Source: Sphingomonadales bacterium
GTDB lineage: Bacteria; Pseudomonadota; Alphaproteobacteria; Sphingomonadales; Sphingomonadaceae
Assembly (NCBI GenBank): GCA_004173185.1
Contig: SEFZ01000054.1
Location: 1 to 35,597 of the forward strand
DNA: 35,597 bases
Reading direction: 5' to 3'
The notes beneath the pieces are model-generated. The model did no database searches and was not told the DNA's origin. It saw nothing but the letters and a program-made list of their open reading frames with translations. The translations under genes were made by a program, and so were the position numbers. Shown here one piece after another: positions 17,140 through 25,148 of the stretch (position 1 is its first letter; each line of letters starts with the position of its first letter).

Positions 17140-18471
17140 TCAGGCGGCCTTCGTGCGAAGGACCGTGCCTGCGACGAGCGCCCATGCGATAGCAGGCCAG
17201 ATCGTCGGCACGAGCGAAATGATCGGAGAAAAAATGCATAGCGTGAACATCACCGGGCCGATCATCGACAATGGGCGAATTTCTCCACGCCAGAACAGAT
17301 CGATGCTCCGCGCGGTGAAATAGCCGATGATGAGGGCGAAGACGATGGAGCCCCAGTTGCCGAAATCGACGTAGCTATGACCGTAAAAGGTCGCGTAACT
17401 GCCATAAGTCGGTAGGTTCGCCAGCACATCGTAGCGGATATCGATGCCGGTCAACATCATCGCCGCCTGGCCGATATGGGGTATCTGGTAGAGGCCGTGT
17501 GCATGTTCGAGATAGGGTTGCTGCAGCAACAGGTCGAGCTCGTTCACTCCCTGCGTGATATAGAGCCAAAGCATGCAAATGGAAAACCACAAGCCCCCAA
17601 AGGGACCTTCGAACAGGTTCATCTGCGAATAATTGGGCGTGACCTCGAAGCTGCTCGCCAGTTGCAGATAGGCCGTCGCGAAATAATCGCCCCGTTCCAG
17701 CGCACGGGTGATGAACACATAGGCGAAGAAGGAAAGCATCACCATCCCGAGCAGGGCGAGACGGATAAAGGGAATCTTCCTTTTGCGGGCGACTCTGCGA
17801 TGCGGGTCAACGGGCGGGAAGATAAGATAGGCGGTGACGACCGTTACCGCCGTGGACGCGATAAAGAAACGGCCGCCTTCGAACAAAAGCTGCTGCAGAA
17901 CTGTTGTCGCGGCAGTCGCGAAAAAAATGAGGCGGGTGATGGTCTTGAGATGCCGCCAGTAGAGTACGGCCAGCAATGTCGTCGGCAAAATGGCGGGGAT
18001 CAGCAATCGGCCTATCCCACTGAACGCAGACGAGCGCGCCGTGCCGCTGAGGGCCGCATTGACCTCTTCGGTGCGGATCGCGGCGGCAGCAGTCGAGAAA
18101 CCATAACCGCGCAAGATAGCGAAATCGAAAACGAACAAGCCGATGCCGACCGCGACTATGCCGCAAAAGGCGATGATCCAGCGATCGATGCGAACCGGAA
18201 TGGACATTTTCTGCCCTGCCGGACGCGGAGCAGCGCGCCCGGTAATGGACAACAGATAGGCTGCGGACAGAGCGGCGACCCACAGGAATAGCCAGCCCCA
18301 GGTCCTGAGACCGATCGGATCCCATTCGCCGCCGATGTTGATCTCGTGCAGCACCATCATCACTGCCCAGGCACCGACGATCGCGGCCAGACATGTCTTG
18401 GGCGCCGTCCAACCAGCAAGCTTCGCTGGGGCTCTAGCCCGGGAGATGGCGTGGGAAGTATTGGTCATCAT
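17140..18471 (-). CDS. Wzy-like oligosaccharide repeat-unit polymerase
   Basis: An integral membrane protein of 443 residues with about ten to twelve hydrophobic segments and a large loop with aromatic and charged residues (around YFATAYLQLASSFEVTPNYS). The topology and lack of enzyme motifs fit the divergent Wzy/EpsG-type polymerases, and the segment near the C-terminus (TYGSYATFYGHSYVDFGNWG) resembles the conserved loop of such proteins. It would polymerise lipid-linked units in the periplasmic leaflet. The ATG at 18471 overlaps the stop of the PhyH gene as ATGA, a classic coupling arrangement. An upstream in-frame TTG at 18483 is less likely. It is a second polymerase-type protein besides the one at 7028. 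Assignment rests on topology and context. Confidence 0.75.
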   Translation of the reverse strand: MMTNTSHAISRARAPAKLAGWTAPKTCLAAIVGAWAVMMVLHEINIGGEWDPIGLRTWGWLFLWVAALSAAYLLSITGRAAPRPAGQKMSIPVRIDRWIIAFCGIVAVGIGLFVFDFAILRGYGFSTAAAAIRTEEVNAALSGTARSSAFSGIGRLLIPAILPTTLLAVLYWRHLKTITRLIFFATAATTVLQQLLFEGGRFFIASTAVTVVTAYLIFPPVDPHRRVARKRKIPFIRLALLGMVMLSFFAYVFITRALERGDYFATAYLQLASSFEVTPNYSQMNLFEGPFGGLWFSICMLWLYITQGVNELDLLLQQPYLEHAHGLYQIPHIGQAAMMLTGIDIRYDVLANLPTYGSYATFYGHSYVDFGNWGSIVFALIIGYFTARSIDLFWRGEIRPLSMIGPVMFTLCIFSPIISLVPTIWPAIAWALVAGTVLRTKAA

Positions 18472-19175
18472 GCTAGGCGACAATAGACCCGGTTGACATG
18501 CGGGTCGAGCGCGACCCCCTCAAACGGGTTTTCGACGGTCCGAACGGGGCGCTTCGGTCCACCGATATATTCCTCGAAACTATAGAGAATCTGGAAAATT
18601 AGCCTCGGTTCGTCGCTGGGCGGGACCCCGCGATGCAGACCAAAGGTGTTTTCAAGGAACATCGTGCCCGCCGATCCCGTCAACGTCAGCATATCCTGCC
18701 GCGGAAACGTATCTTGTACCGCTTCGTCCGAATATCGGATGCGCTCGCTGAGCTCTTCGGATTTGTGCGAGCCCCGAACGAACATGTGGGGACCGCTTTT
18801 GTCCGTCACGTCAGTCAGATAGACGAAAAGCTTGACGAAGCGAAGATCATCGACGTCACGGTGGAACATTTCGGCATGTTCGGGCTTTCCACGGCCCGGA
18901 ATCGACCACCATGCCGCCATATAGCTGATTGTAGGCTTTGCACCGAGCACGTACGAAACCGCTTCGAGTATCTGCGAATCGTTGGCCAGCCGCAAGCAAT
19001 GCGGGGCATGGGCAACCTGCTCGTTGCTGAAATAGGCGACATGCGTCGCCGCAGGCGCGCCGGTGGGAGCAACAAACCGGCCCAGTTTCGGCCGATAGGG
19101 ATCGGCGCAGGTCTGGGTTTCGAAATAGCGTCGAATCTCGCCAATCTGCCTATCGTCCCAGAGACGCGGCAGCAT
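18468..19175 (-). CDS. Phytanoyl-CoA dioxygenase family (PhyH, Fe(II)/2-oxoglutarate) protein
   Basis: A predicted non-haem iron oxygenase of 235 residues. The facial triad is visible: HRD (His105, Asp107) in EMFHRDVDD and His181 in FGLHRGVPP, with Arg191 (EPRLIFQ) placed to bind 2-oxoglutarate. In polysaccharide loci such enzymes may hydroxylate a sugar, lipid or other small substituent; the substrate is unknown. The ATG at 19175 is the start of the intact frame. However, the preceding 100 nt in a different frame (from ATG 19276, behind a good AGAGAG) read like the family's N-terminal extension (AVDPRYRYYYGHRNIA), so the gene may be frameshifted near 19180. It is coupled by an ATGA overlap to the polymerase gene. 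Confidence 0.8.
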   Translation of the reverse strand: MLPRLWDDRQIGEIRRYFETQTCADPYRPKLGRFVAPTGAPAATHVAYFSNEQVAHAPHCLRLANDSQILEAVSYVLGAKPTISYMAAWWSIPGRGKPEHAEMFHRDVDDLRFVKLFVYLTDVTDKSGPHMFVRGSHKSEELSERIRYSDEAVQDTFPRQDMLTLTGSAGTMFLENTFGLHRGVPPSDEPRLIFQILYSFEEYIGGPKRPVRTVENPFEGVALDPHVNRVYCRLA

Positions 19176-19504
19176 GGCGATCCCAAAGTCGCGATATTCC
19201 GATGCCCGTAATAATAGCGGTATCGGGGATCGACGGCGGCATTCACGGCGGCCTTCAGTATGGGCATTACACGCATAAACATCTCTCTAGGTGGTCGGCA
19301 TGCTCGTTGTAAAGTTTCGGAAGCATGACCTCCGCATGGCCTTGGCGCCGCCGCTACGTGATCTTTCCGCGGGGATCAACGACTGCTTTGCCTGAGCCTT
19401 CGAATTTGATAGCAGCCTTTTCGATCTATCCGATGGGGCACATAATTCGCCGACGCTGGCTGGGCCCAGGAAGCCATCAAAATTTCGATCGGAATGTTGG
19501 GAAG

Positions 19505-20038
19505 ATGAGAACCGCGGTTGCAAGAATCATCGTCGCGCTCGACAAGGCGCTCTATTATGTTGGAAGGTTGGTAGCTAAATCCCGATCTCATCTCGCTTTC
19601 TCCGGAAAGCGAACGATCTTGGATTATTCCACGATCATCAAATATCCTGAGCGGATTGTGATGGGATACGACGTCTGGATCGGATCGAATGTGTCGATCG
19701 GCGCCTTTTCCGGAGTAACCTTTGGAAATCATGTCCGGATTTCACATGGCGTATTCATCGAGACGGCGTCGCTCGATATTCGCGCCAACCAGCTGCCCTA
19801 TGAGCATGTCGGCCGTCCCATCCAGATCGACGACGGCGTGTGGATTGGCGCCAATGCGGTCATCCTGGGCGGTGTTCACATTGGCGAACGCGCGGTAGTC
19901 GCGGCTGGTGCCGTGGTGGTCAAAGATGTGCCTGCTAACGCTGTTGTTGCCGCCACCGCCGCCCGAACGATCGGCAGCCGTGCGTCAAAACTAACGCCCG
20001 GCGGGCAAGCGGGTAATGGCGGCCAGCTGGACGCCTAG
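19505..20038 (+). CDS. Hexapeptide-repeat acyltransferase (maltose/colanic acid O-acetyltransferase type)
   Basis: A 177-residue left-handed beta-helix acyltransferase. The repeats run through VMGYDVWIGSNVSIGAFSG, FGNHVRISHGVFIE (probable catalytic His) and IDDGVWIGANAVILGGVHIG, ending in the usual GAVVVKDVPANAVVA. It would acetylate a sugar of the polymer, using acetyl-CoA in the cytoplasm. The frame is open back to 19325, but the ATG at 19505 with GGAA upstream starts at the helical lead-in and is preferred. A weak TTGATA-17 nt-TCCGAT promoter-like pair begins at 19406. It is the only plus-strand gene between two minus-strand operons, and its last 48 nt overlap the end of the convergent flippase gene. 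Confidence 0.8.
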   Translation: MRTAVARIIVALDKALYYVGRLVAKSRSHLAFSGKRTILDYSTIIKYPERIVMGYDVWIGSNVSIGAFSGVTFGNHVRISHGVFIETASLDIRANQLPYEHVGRPIQIDDGVWIGANAVILGGVHIGERAVVAAGAVVVKDVPANAVVAATAARTIGSRASKLTPGGQAGNGGQLDA

Positions 20039-21217
20039 CTGGCTAAGCTTGGCAAGAGCGAGACCCCAAACAAAGGCTTCCATCCCGATGTCGCCTGCAA
20101 CGACCAGCACCATAAGGACGCCGAAGGCGCCCAAATTCCACGCTGCGGCAACGGTTATGACCTGCTCTCGATTGTGGGCCTGGAGCATCCAGTCTGCCGT
20201 CGACGTTATACTGAGTGCCGCGAGAAGCGCGGCAGGTAACAGGAGGGCGCCCGTTAATGCATATTTATCGACCATCGGGACGACGAAAGGTACATGCATC
20301 ACGATCCAGATCGCTCCGAACACGGCCAGGCTTAGCGTTGAAAGCCCGGCAATCACGAGGAAGAAGCGGCGTTTCTGACGCGTCATCACCATGCCGGCGT
20401 GCTGCCAGTGGACGAGCCGCGGCCCCACCGCCTGATCGCAGACAGCAATCGTCGTTTGAAGGGCTCCGACAAGAACGAGCAGCAGGCTCAGTGTTCCAAC
20501 CTCTGTCGCCGACATCGCGAGTGCCGCCACGGGGCGATTGAGGTAGATAGGTGCGCTCACGAGCGCGCTGCCGAAAAAAACAAGCAGTCCGGCGCGCGAT
20601 GCCTGACTGGAATATTCCGTTGTTCCCGGATCGGATGCCGAAGAAGACGCCCGGCTTAGGACGGCGCGCATGATCGCTGCGCCAAGCAGCGCGCCCAGCG
20701 CTTCGCCGACCAGTGCGCCGATCAATCCGAAATCAAGCGCAGCGACCACCGTGAGCGGAAGCGTTATCGACGCCCGGATGAAAGATGTCACACCGAGCGG
20801 CAGCGCACTGTTCCCGGCACGCAGCGCGGACGCCATGATCGATGCCCAAGCGTTCCCAAATGCGATCAGCGCGAGGATTCCCACGGCGGCGCCCCACCAG
20901 ATGGACCAGCCCAGCCCCGCGATCAGCGTTGCCGCACCACCGATCGCGAGCATCCGGCTGGCGACGAGGCGCGCGACATGATCCGCCCGCCCACTGATTT
21001 CGGCGGACTGCCCATCGATGAAAAGCCGCGGGAACGATTTCCTGGTTTCTTCGATCAGGCCCAACCCCGGTAGGGTTGAAAGGAACATCGCTAGCGCGAT
21101 CAAAATCGAGTAGCGACCGAAGTCTGCGGGTATCAAAAGTCCCGCAAGCATAAATGCTCTTGCCAACGCCAAGACAGACGATCCGCCCATCAACAGGAAA
21201 AACAGGCGGTTGGCCAT
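19991..21217 (-). CDS. wzx: Wzx-type lipid-linked oligosaccharide flippase (MATE/MOP family)
   Basis: An integral membrane protein of 408 residues with about twelve hydrophobic segments, opening with NRLFFLLMGGSSVLALARAFMLAGLLIPADFGRYSI in the style of polysaccharide transporters. It would move the finished lipid-linked repeat unit to the periplasmic leaflet. It is the last gene of the pseudaminic acid operon, starting 10 nt after the KpsS-like gene. The ATG at 21217 is chosen; an in-frame TTG at 21235 would overlap the preceding stop. It is the only flippase found in the window, so it may serve all polymers made here. Its 3' end overlaps the opposite-strand acyltransferase by 48 nt. Confidence 0.82.
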   Translation of the reverse strand: MANRLFFLLMGGSSVLALARAFMLAGLLIPADFGRYSILIALAMFLSTLPGLGLIEETRKSFPRLFIDGQSAEISGRADHVARLVASRMLAIGGAATLIAGLGWSIWWGAAVGILALIAFGNAWASIMASALRAGNSALPLGVTSFIRASITLPLTVVAALDFGLIGALVGEALGALLGAAIMRAVLSRASSSASDPGTTEYSSQASRAGLLVFFGSALVSAPIYLNRPVAALAMSATEVGTLSLLLVLVGALQTTIAVCDQAVGPRLVHWQHAGMVMTRQKRRFFLVIAGLSTLSLAVFGAIWIVMHVPFVVPMVDKYALTGALLLPAALLAALSITSTADWMLQAHNREQVITVAAAWNLGAFGVLMVLVVAGDIGMEAFVWGLALAKLSQLGVQLAAITRLPAGR

Positions 21218-21227
21218 GGTGGTGATT

Positions 21228-22625
21228 CTAAGCAACCGTTTTTGCGACCAAGTTCAGCAATGGAACCAGATCGTCCGCGTCGAGTATGGGCCAGGTCGAT
21301 TGGACGTCGACCACCCGTGTTGACGCTTGTAGGCAGCCGGCAACGAACGCGCGCTGTCCTTCTTCCGTGAGAGGCGAATAGGCGTCGATGGCGGCGTCGA
21401 TTTGGCCGGGCCATTCCTCCAACCTTGCCAGATCGAGGAAGGTCGCACCCGAGGGCTTGAACCAATAACTCGTATCGCAAAAGGTGACGACCGGTTTCCC
21501 CCGGATCGTCCCCTCGATCCCCGGGCTTCCGGAACCCAGCAGGACCGTGTCGGCCTCGGCAACCACAGCGTTGCTGAGTTCGAGCGGCGGGACGCTGACG
21601 ACGGCTTCCATCGCGTTTAGTGCCTTGAGAAGACCGGCGTCGCGCGCGCCCATCATGTGCAGGTGCTCTTTCACCACGACGATATTATCGCGGCTTAGCG
21701 TCGCGGCGATTTTCCGGATCATCGCGGCATAGTCGATCATCCGTTTGTCTAGAACCCAATAGTCGATCGTCGCTTCGGGAAAATAGCTGAGCGGCATGTA
21801 GACGATTTTGGCGCCCGGCCGTTGCTGCCGCAGCGTATCGAGATCCTGCCGCCAATCGGTGCTGAACATCGCCGCACCCGGGTAATCGCGAAGCCAGCGC
21901 CGTTCGGCGATGAACGGCGTCTGACGGTAATGAAGATGCCATGGGTCCTTTTCGCGCCACCCGCGCAGCGCGAACCATAGCAGCTTAACCCGATAGCGCA
22001 GCATTCCCTTCAGATGCTTGAGCAGGCTGTAACCGACTCCGAGATTATAGGTCTGGCGAAAGGCGACGTCCGACACGCGTTCCAGCCGTTCGGACACTTC
22101 GGCTTCGTCGGCGATACGCCAATTATAGGGCCGGCCATGGGCGTCGCCGAGGAGCAAGCTTGTTCCGGGGAAATAGCCGGCGCAATAGCCCAGATATCCA
22201 AGACCCCGTTTCTTCGCGAGGATCGCGAAGATATGGGTCGTATATTCGTCGACCATCTGGGAAATTAGTGCGTCGGGCCGAATAACGTTGATGTAATGCG
22301 CGAGTGAGATCGCCATAGCATGGACGAGCTTTTCAGCCTGCATGTGATTGATATGTCTGAGCATGCGGCAGCGACCGATGATATCGGCGATATCCTCCGC
22401 GTCGAGTTCTTCGAACTGGGCGCCCTCTTTTAGCGCGGCATAGAATATTGCGCGAGTGTCCGCTGCGATCGGCGATAATCCGTCACTTAGATAAGAAAAA
22501 TCGAACCGTTCCGAAACCGGAGCGAAGCTTTTCTGGAAATCGGCAATTATGTAATTGCGGCTGAATACCAGAAACCGCAATTTCCGGGCCGCATCATTTT
22601 CCAAGGTCAAGCGAAGATATCCCAA
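21228..22625 (-). CDS. KpsS/KpsC-like capsule polysaccharide protein, candidate pseudaminyltransferase
   Basis: A soluble-looking GT-B-like protein of 465 residues. The C-terminal half carries the capsule-synthesis pattern: NIVVVKEHLHMMGARD (about 315-330), then GSGSPGIEGTIRGKPVVTFCDTSYWF (about 380-405), which resembles the nucleotide-CMP binding end of KpsS/KpsC (Capsule_synth family). Known members transfer Kdo from CMP-Kdo, and an Acinetobacter KpsS1 protein has been reported as a pseudaminyltransferase. Sitting directly after pseI, overlapping its stop by 19 nt, and before wzx, this protein is the best candidate to transfer the operon's CMP-nonulosonate. The start is uncertain (TTG at 22625 or later TTG codons), with no strong ribosome-binding site. 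Family is likely; donor is inference. Confidence 0.72.
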   Translation of the reverse strand: MGYLRLTLENDAARKLRFLVFSRNYIIADFQKSFAPVSERFDFSYLSDGLSPIAADTRAIFYAALKEGAQFEELDAEDIADIIGRCRMLRHINHMQAEKLVHAMAISLAHYINVIRPDALISQMVDEYTTHIFAILAKKRGLGYLGYCAGYFPGTSLLLGDAHGRPYNWRIADEAEVSERLERVSDVAFRQTYNLGVGYSLLKHLKGMLRYRVKLLWFALRGWREKDPWHLHYRQTPFIAERRWLRDYPGAAMFSTDWRQDLDTLRQQRPGAKIVYMPLSYFPEATIDYWVLDKRMIDYAAMIRKIAATLSRDNIVVVKEHLHMMGARDAGLLKALNAMEAVVSVPPLELSNAVVAEADTVLLGSGSPGIEGTIRGKPVVTFCDTSYWFKPSGATFLDLARLEEWPGQIDAAIDAYSPLTEEGQRAFVAGCLQASTRVVDVQSTWPILDADDLVPLLNLVAKTVA

Positions 22626-23668
22626 CTGGCGGCAGTGCCCCGAACGATATCGCGCGCGACCTTGCGGCCCATCAACTGGTCGATGAACTTGGGGGGAAGG
22701 CCCAGTCCTGGTCGAATCGCACGCAGGTTTGCGGGCGTCAGCACGTCGCCCGCTTTCATATCCTCGACGATATAGAGCGAACGGCGGAACTGGAGCGATT
22801 TCGTGTCGGCTTCGGTCGGCCCGTAGCGGACATTGCCGAATGCGCCCGCGGCGCGCGCGGTTTCCTGGACCATGGCGGCCAGTTCATCGGGCTCGGACGA
22901 GAAGGCCGCATCAACCCCGCCGTCGTCGCGGCGCAGCGTGAAATGCTTTTCGATCACGACCGCGCCGAAGGCAGCGGCGGCGACGGCGACGCCGATCCCC
23001 AGCGTATGGTCCGAAAAACCGATATGGCAATCGAACATCTCCGCCATGTGCGGGATGTTGGCGAGGTTGCTGTTTTCGGGCGGTGCAGGGTAGCTGCTCG
23101 TGCATTTCAGCAGCACCAGGTCCTTGCAGCCCGCCTCGCGCGCGGCCGTCACCGCCTCGTCGATCTCGCCGATCGTCGCCATGCCGGTCGAGATGATGAC
23201 CGGCTTGCCCGTCGCCGAAACCTTGCGGATCAAGGGAAGGTCGATATTTTCGAACGATGCGACCTTGTAACAGGGGACATCGAGTTCCTCGAGGAAGTCG
23301 ACCGCGGTGGCATCGAACGGGCTGCTGAAGCCCAGAACGCCGCGTTCGCGGCAGCGATCGAAGATCGGCTTATGCCATTCCCACGGGGTCATCGCCTTTT
23401 GGTACAGTGCGTAGAGCGATTCGCCTTCCCACAGGCTGTCGGGGTCAGAGATGAAGAATTCGCGGTCCGACAGATCGATCGTCATCGTGTCGGCGGTGTA
23501 GGTTTGCAGCTTGACCGCATGCGCGCCCGCGTCGGCGGCGACGTCGACCAGTTCGAGCGCGCGATCGAGCGAGCCGTTATGATTGCCCGACAATTCGGCG
23601 ATGATAAGCGGTGCGCAGCCTGGGCCGAGTCGATGCGATCCGATCGTTAGCGGTTGTTTTTCAGTCAT
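22607..23668 (-). CDS. pseI: Pseudaminic acid synthase (NeuB family)
   Basis: Condenses 2,4-diacetamido-2,4,6-trideoxy-L-altrose with phosphoenolpyruvate to give pseudaminic acid. The 353-residue protein has the NeuB TIM barrel: IIAELSGNHNGSLDRALELV (about 22-41), VKLQTYTADTMT (about 52-63), SPFDATAVDFLEEL, YKVASFE, IISTGMA, HIGFSDHT and VIEKHFTLRRDDGGVD. A C-terminal SAF antifreeze-like domain spans about 290-350. ELSGNHN and LQTYTADTMT are the form seen in PseI, separating it from sialic and legionaminic acid synthases. The ATG at 23668 overlaps the pseG-pseH stop by 8 nt. It is central to the operon and strongly defines the product as pseudaminic acid. Confidence 0.93.
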   Translation of the reverse strand: MTEKQPLTIGSHRLGPGCAPLIIAELSGNHNGSLDRALELVDVAADAGAHAVKLQTYTADTMTIDLSDREFFISDPDSLWEGESLYALYQKAMTPWEWHKPIFDRCRERGVLGFSSPFDATAVDFLEELDVPCYKVASFENIDLPLIRKVSATGKPVIISTGMATIGEIDEAVTAAREAGCKDLVLLKCTSSYPAPPENSNLANIPHMAEMFDCHIGFSDHTLGIGVAVAAAAFGAVVIEKHFTLRRDDGGVDAAFSSEPDELAAMVQETARAAGAFGNVRYGPTEADTKSLQFRRSLYIVEDMKAGDVLTPANLRAIRPGLGLPPKFIDQLMGRKVARDIVRGTAASWDIFA

Positions 23669-25148
23669 TTACCGTCCGTTCGAGACAGGAGAGAATAGGC
23701 CTATAGTCAGCGCCCCTGAAAAGGGCAATCGACGCGCCGTTTTCGGGACGCACATCGGCCTGAAAGCGCCGGATTTCGGGATGGAGCGTTTGGACCCGGC
23801 GTTCGCCGGCCTGAAGGACGGCGCGCCCCATGCCGCGCCCGGCGTTCCCGGGTGCGAGGAAGATCGATACCGCGGCGGCTTCGCCATCGAGATCGAACCG
23901 CACAACGCCAACGCTGGCGGCGCCTTCTTCGGCGACGAGCATCACGCTGTTCGGATCGGCGATGCGCCGCGCAAACCACGCGCTGTGGCTCTCCCACGGG
24001 ATTTCCGCCGTGTCGATCGCTGTTGCGCGAATTTCTGGGGCGTTGCGCCACTCCCAAACCTGGCGGGCATCCTGCTCGGTCGCAAGGCGGAGCGCGATGT
24101 TCGGGGGGGAGATGGCGCTTGCAACCCGGTCGACGCCGCGGCCGTCGACGGTTGCCCGCGCGGCGATAGCCATCAGCCGCAGCAGCGCGGGGCTTGACGA
24201 CAGGAATTGGACAAGGCGGCCAAGTTCGGCCTCGAAATCCGGGCCGGCGGTGACCGCTACAGCGCACCCAAGCCGTTCGAGCGCGTCGGCGGTGGTCCGC
24301 TGGTTCTCGGCAATGACCGCGACGATCGAGGGGAGGCCCATGCAGGCGCGTTCCCAGCTCGTCGAACCGCCGGCACCGATTGCGAGATCGGCCGCCTGCA
24401 TGAGCTCGGCCATGTTGGTGACGTCGACATGGACCGCGAGATGCCGATCATCCGCGGCTCGGTCGTCCAGCGCTTGGCGATGCGGCGACAGGCCAGTAAC
24501 CACGGCATCGATCGCCACGTCTGGCAGCACCGCGCGGATCGCCGTGATGGCGGTTCCGGTGAGGTCGTCGGGATCGACGCCGCCAAAGCTGATCAATATC
24601 CGGTCGACGGCACCGGAGCGCTCGGTGCGTGCTTGCCTGAGCCGCGCGAACTCGGGCCGCAGCATGGCGTAGTTTGGCCCCGGCAACTGTTGGCATCCAG
24701 CAGGAACGAGACTGCCGTATCGCGCGGGGTCGCCGGGAGCGACGTCGATCAGGACATCGCAGTCATGGTGCCGGTCGGCGAGGTCGTCGATCACCGCGAG
24801 GCGTCCGGTGACGCCGCGAACGGCCTTTTCCCATATGTGGTCGAGGCCGTAGTGATCGACGATCACGACGTCGAAGGACGCGCCACCAACGGCTGCCAGC
24901 GTCTGTTCGGCATCGCGTTCCTGCGACACCGCCTCCGCCGCCGGCAGTTCGATCAGATCGAACCCGGCGTCGGACACGAGCCCGTTGAAGCTGCGATCCG
25001 AAGCCCGGGAAACGAACAGGCAGTGATGGCCCCAATCGCGCAGCCGTTCGGCGAGGGAAAGGCAACGGCGCAAATGGCCGGAACCGATCGCGGCTCCTCC
25101 ATCGGCCCGGAACAATATGTTCGGCCGGCGCGGTTGCCCTTCGCTCAT
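23661..25148 (-). CDS. pseG: PseG-PseH fusion: UDP-sugar hydrolase plus N-acetyltransferase
   Basis: A 495-residue two-domain protein. Residues about 10-345 form the GT-B-like PseG hydrolase, with FRADGGAAIGSGHLRRC carrying the expected catalytic His25, VIDDLADR, ISFGGVDPDDLTG and GAGGSTSWERACMGLPSI. It removes UDP from UDP-2,4-diacetamido-2,4,6-trideoxy-beta-L-altropyranose. Residues about 350-495 form a GNAT domain (LRLATEQDARQVWEWRN, then FLAPGNAGRGMGRAVL with the acetyl-CoA loop), fitting PseH, which acetylates N4 one step earlier. Together they carry out steps 3 and 4 of the pathway. The ATG at 25148 shares one base with the methylase stop (TGATG). No separate pseH was seen, so the fused domain is the likely supplier of this activity. 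Confidence 0.9.
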   Translation of the reverse strand: MSEGQPRRPNILFRADGGAAIGSGHLRRCLSLAERLRDWGHHCLFVSRASDRSFNGLVSDAGFDLIELPAAEAVSQERDAEQTLAAVGGASFDVVIVDHYGLDHIWEKAVRGVTGRLAVIDDLADRHHDCDVLIDVAPGDPARYGSLVPAGCQQLPGPNYAMLRPEFARLRQARTERSGAVDRILISFGGVDPDDLTGTAITAIRAVLPDVAIDAVVTGLSPHRQALDDRAADDRHLAVHVDVTNMAELMQAADLAIGAGGSTSWERACMGLPSIVAVIAENQRTTADALERLGCAVAVTAGPDFEAELGRLVQFLSSSPALLRLMAIAARATVDGRGVDRVASAISPPNIALRLATEQDARQVWEWRNAPEIRATAIDTAEIPWESHSAWFARRIADPNSVMLVAEEGAASVGVVRFDLDGEAAAVSIFLAPGNAGRGMGRAVLQAGERRVQTLHPEIRRFQADVRPENGASIALFRGADYRPILSCLERTVND

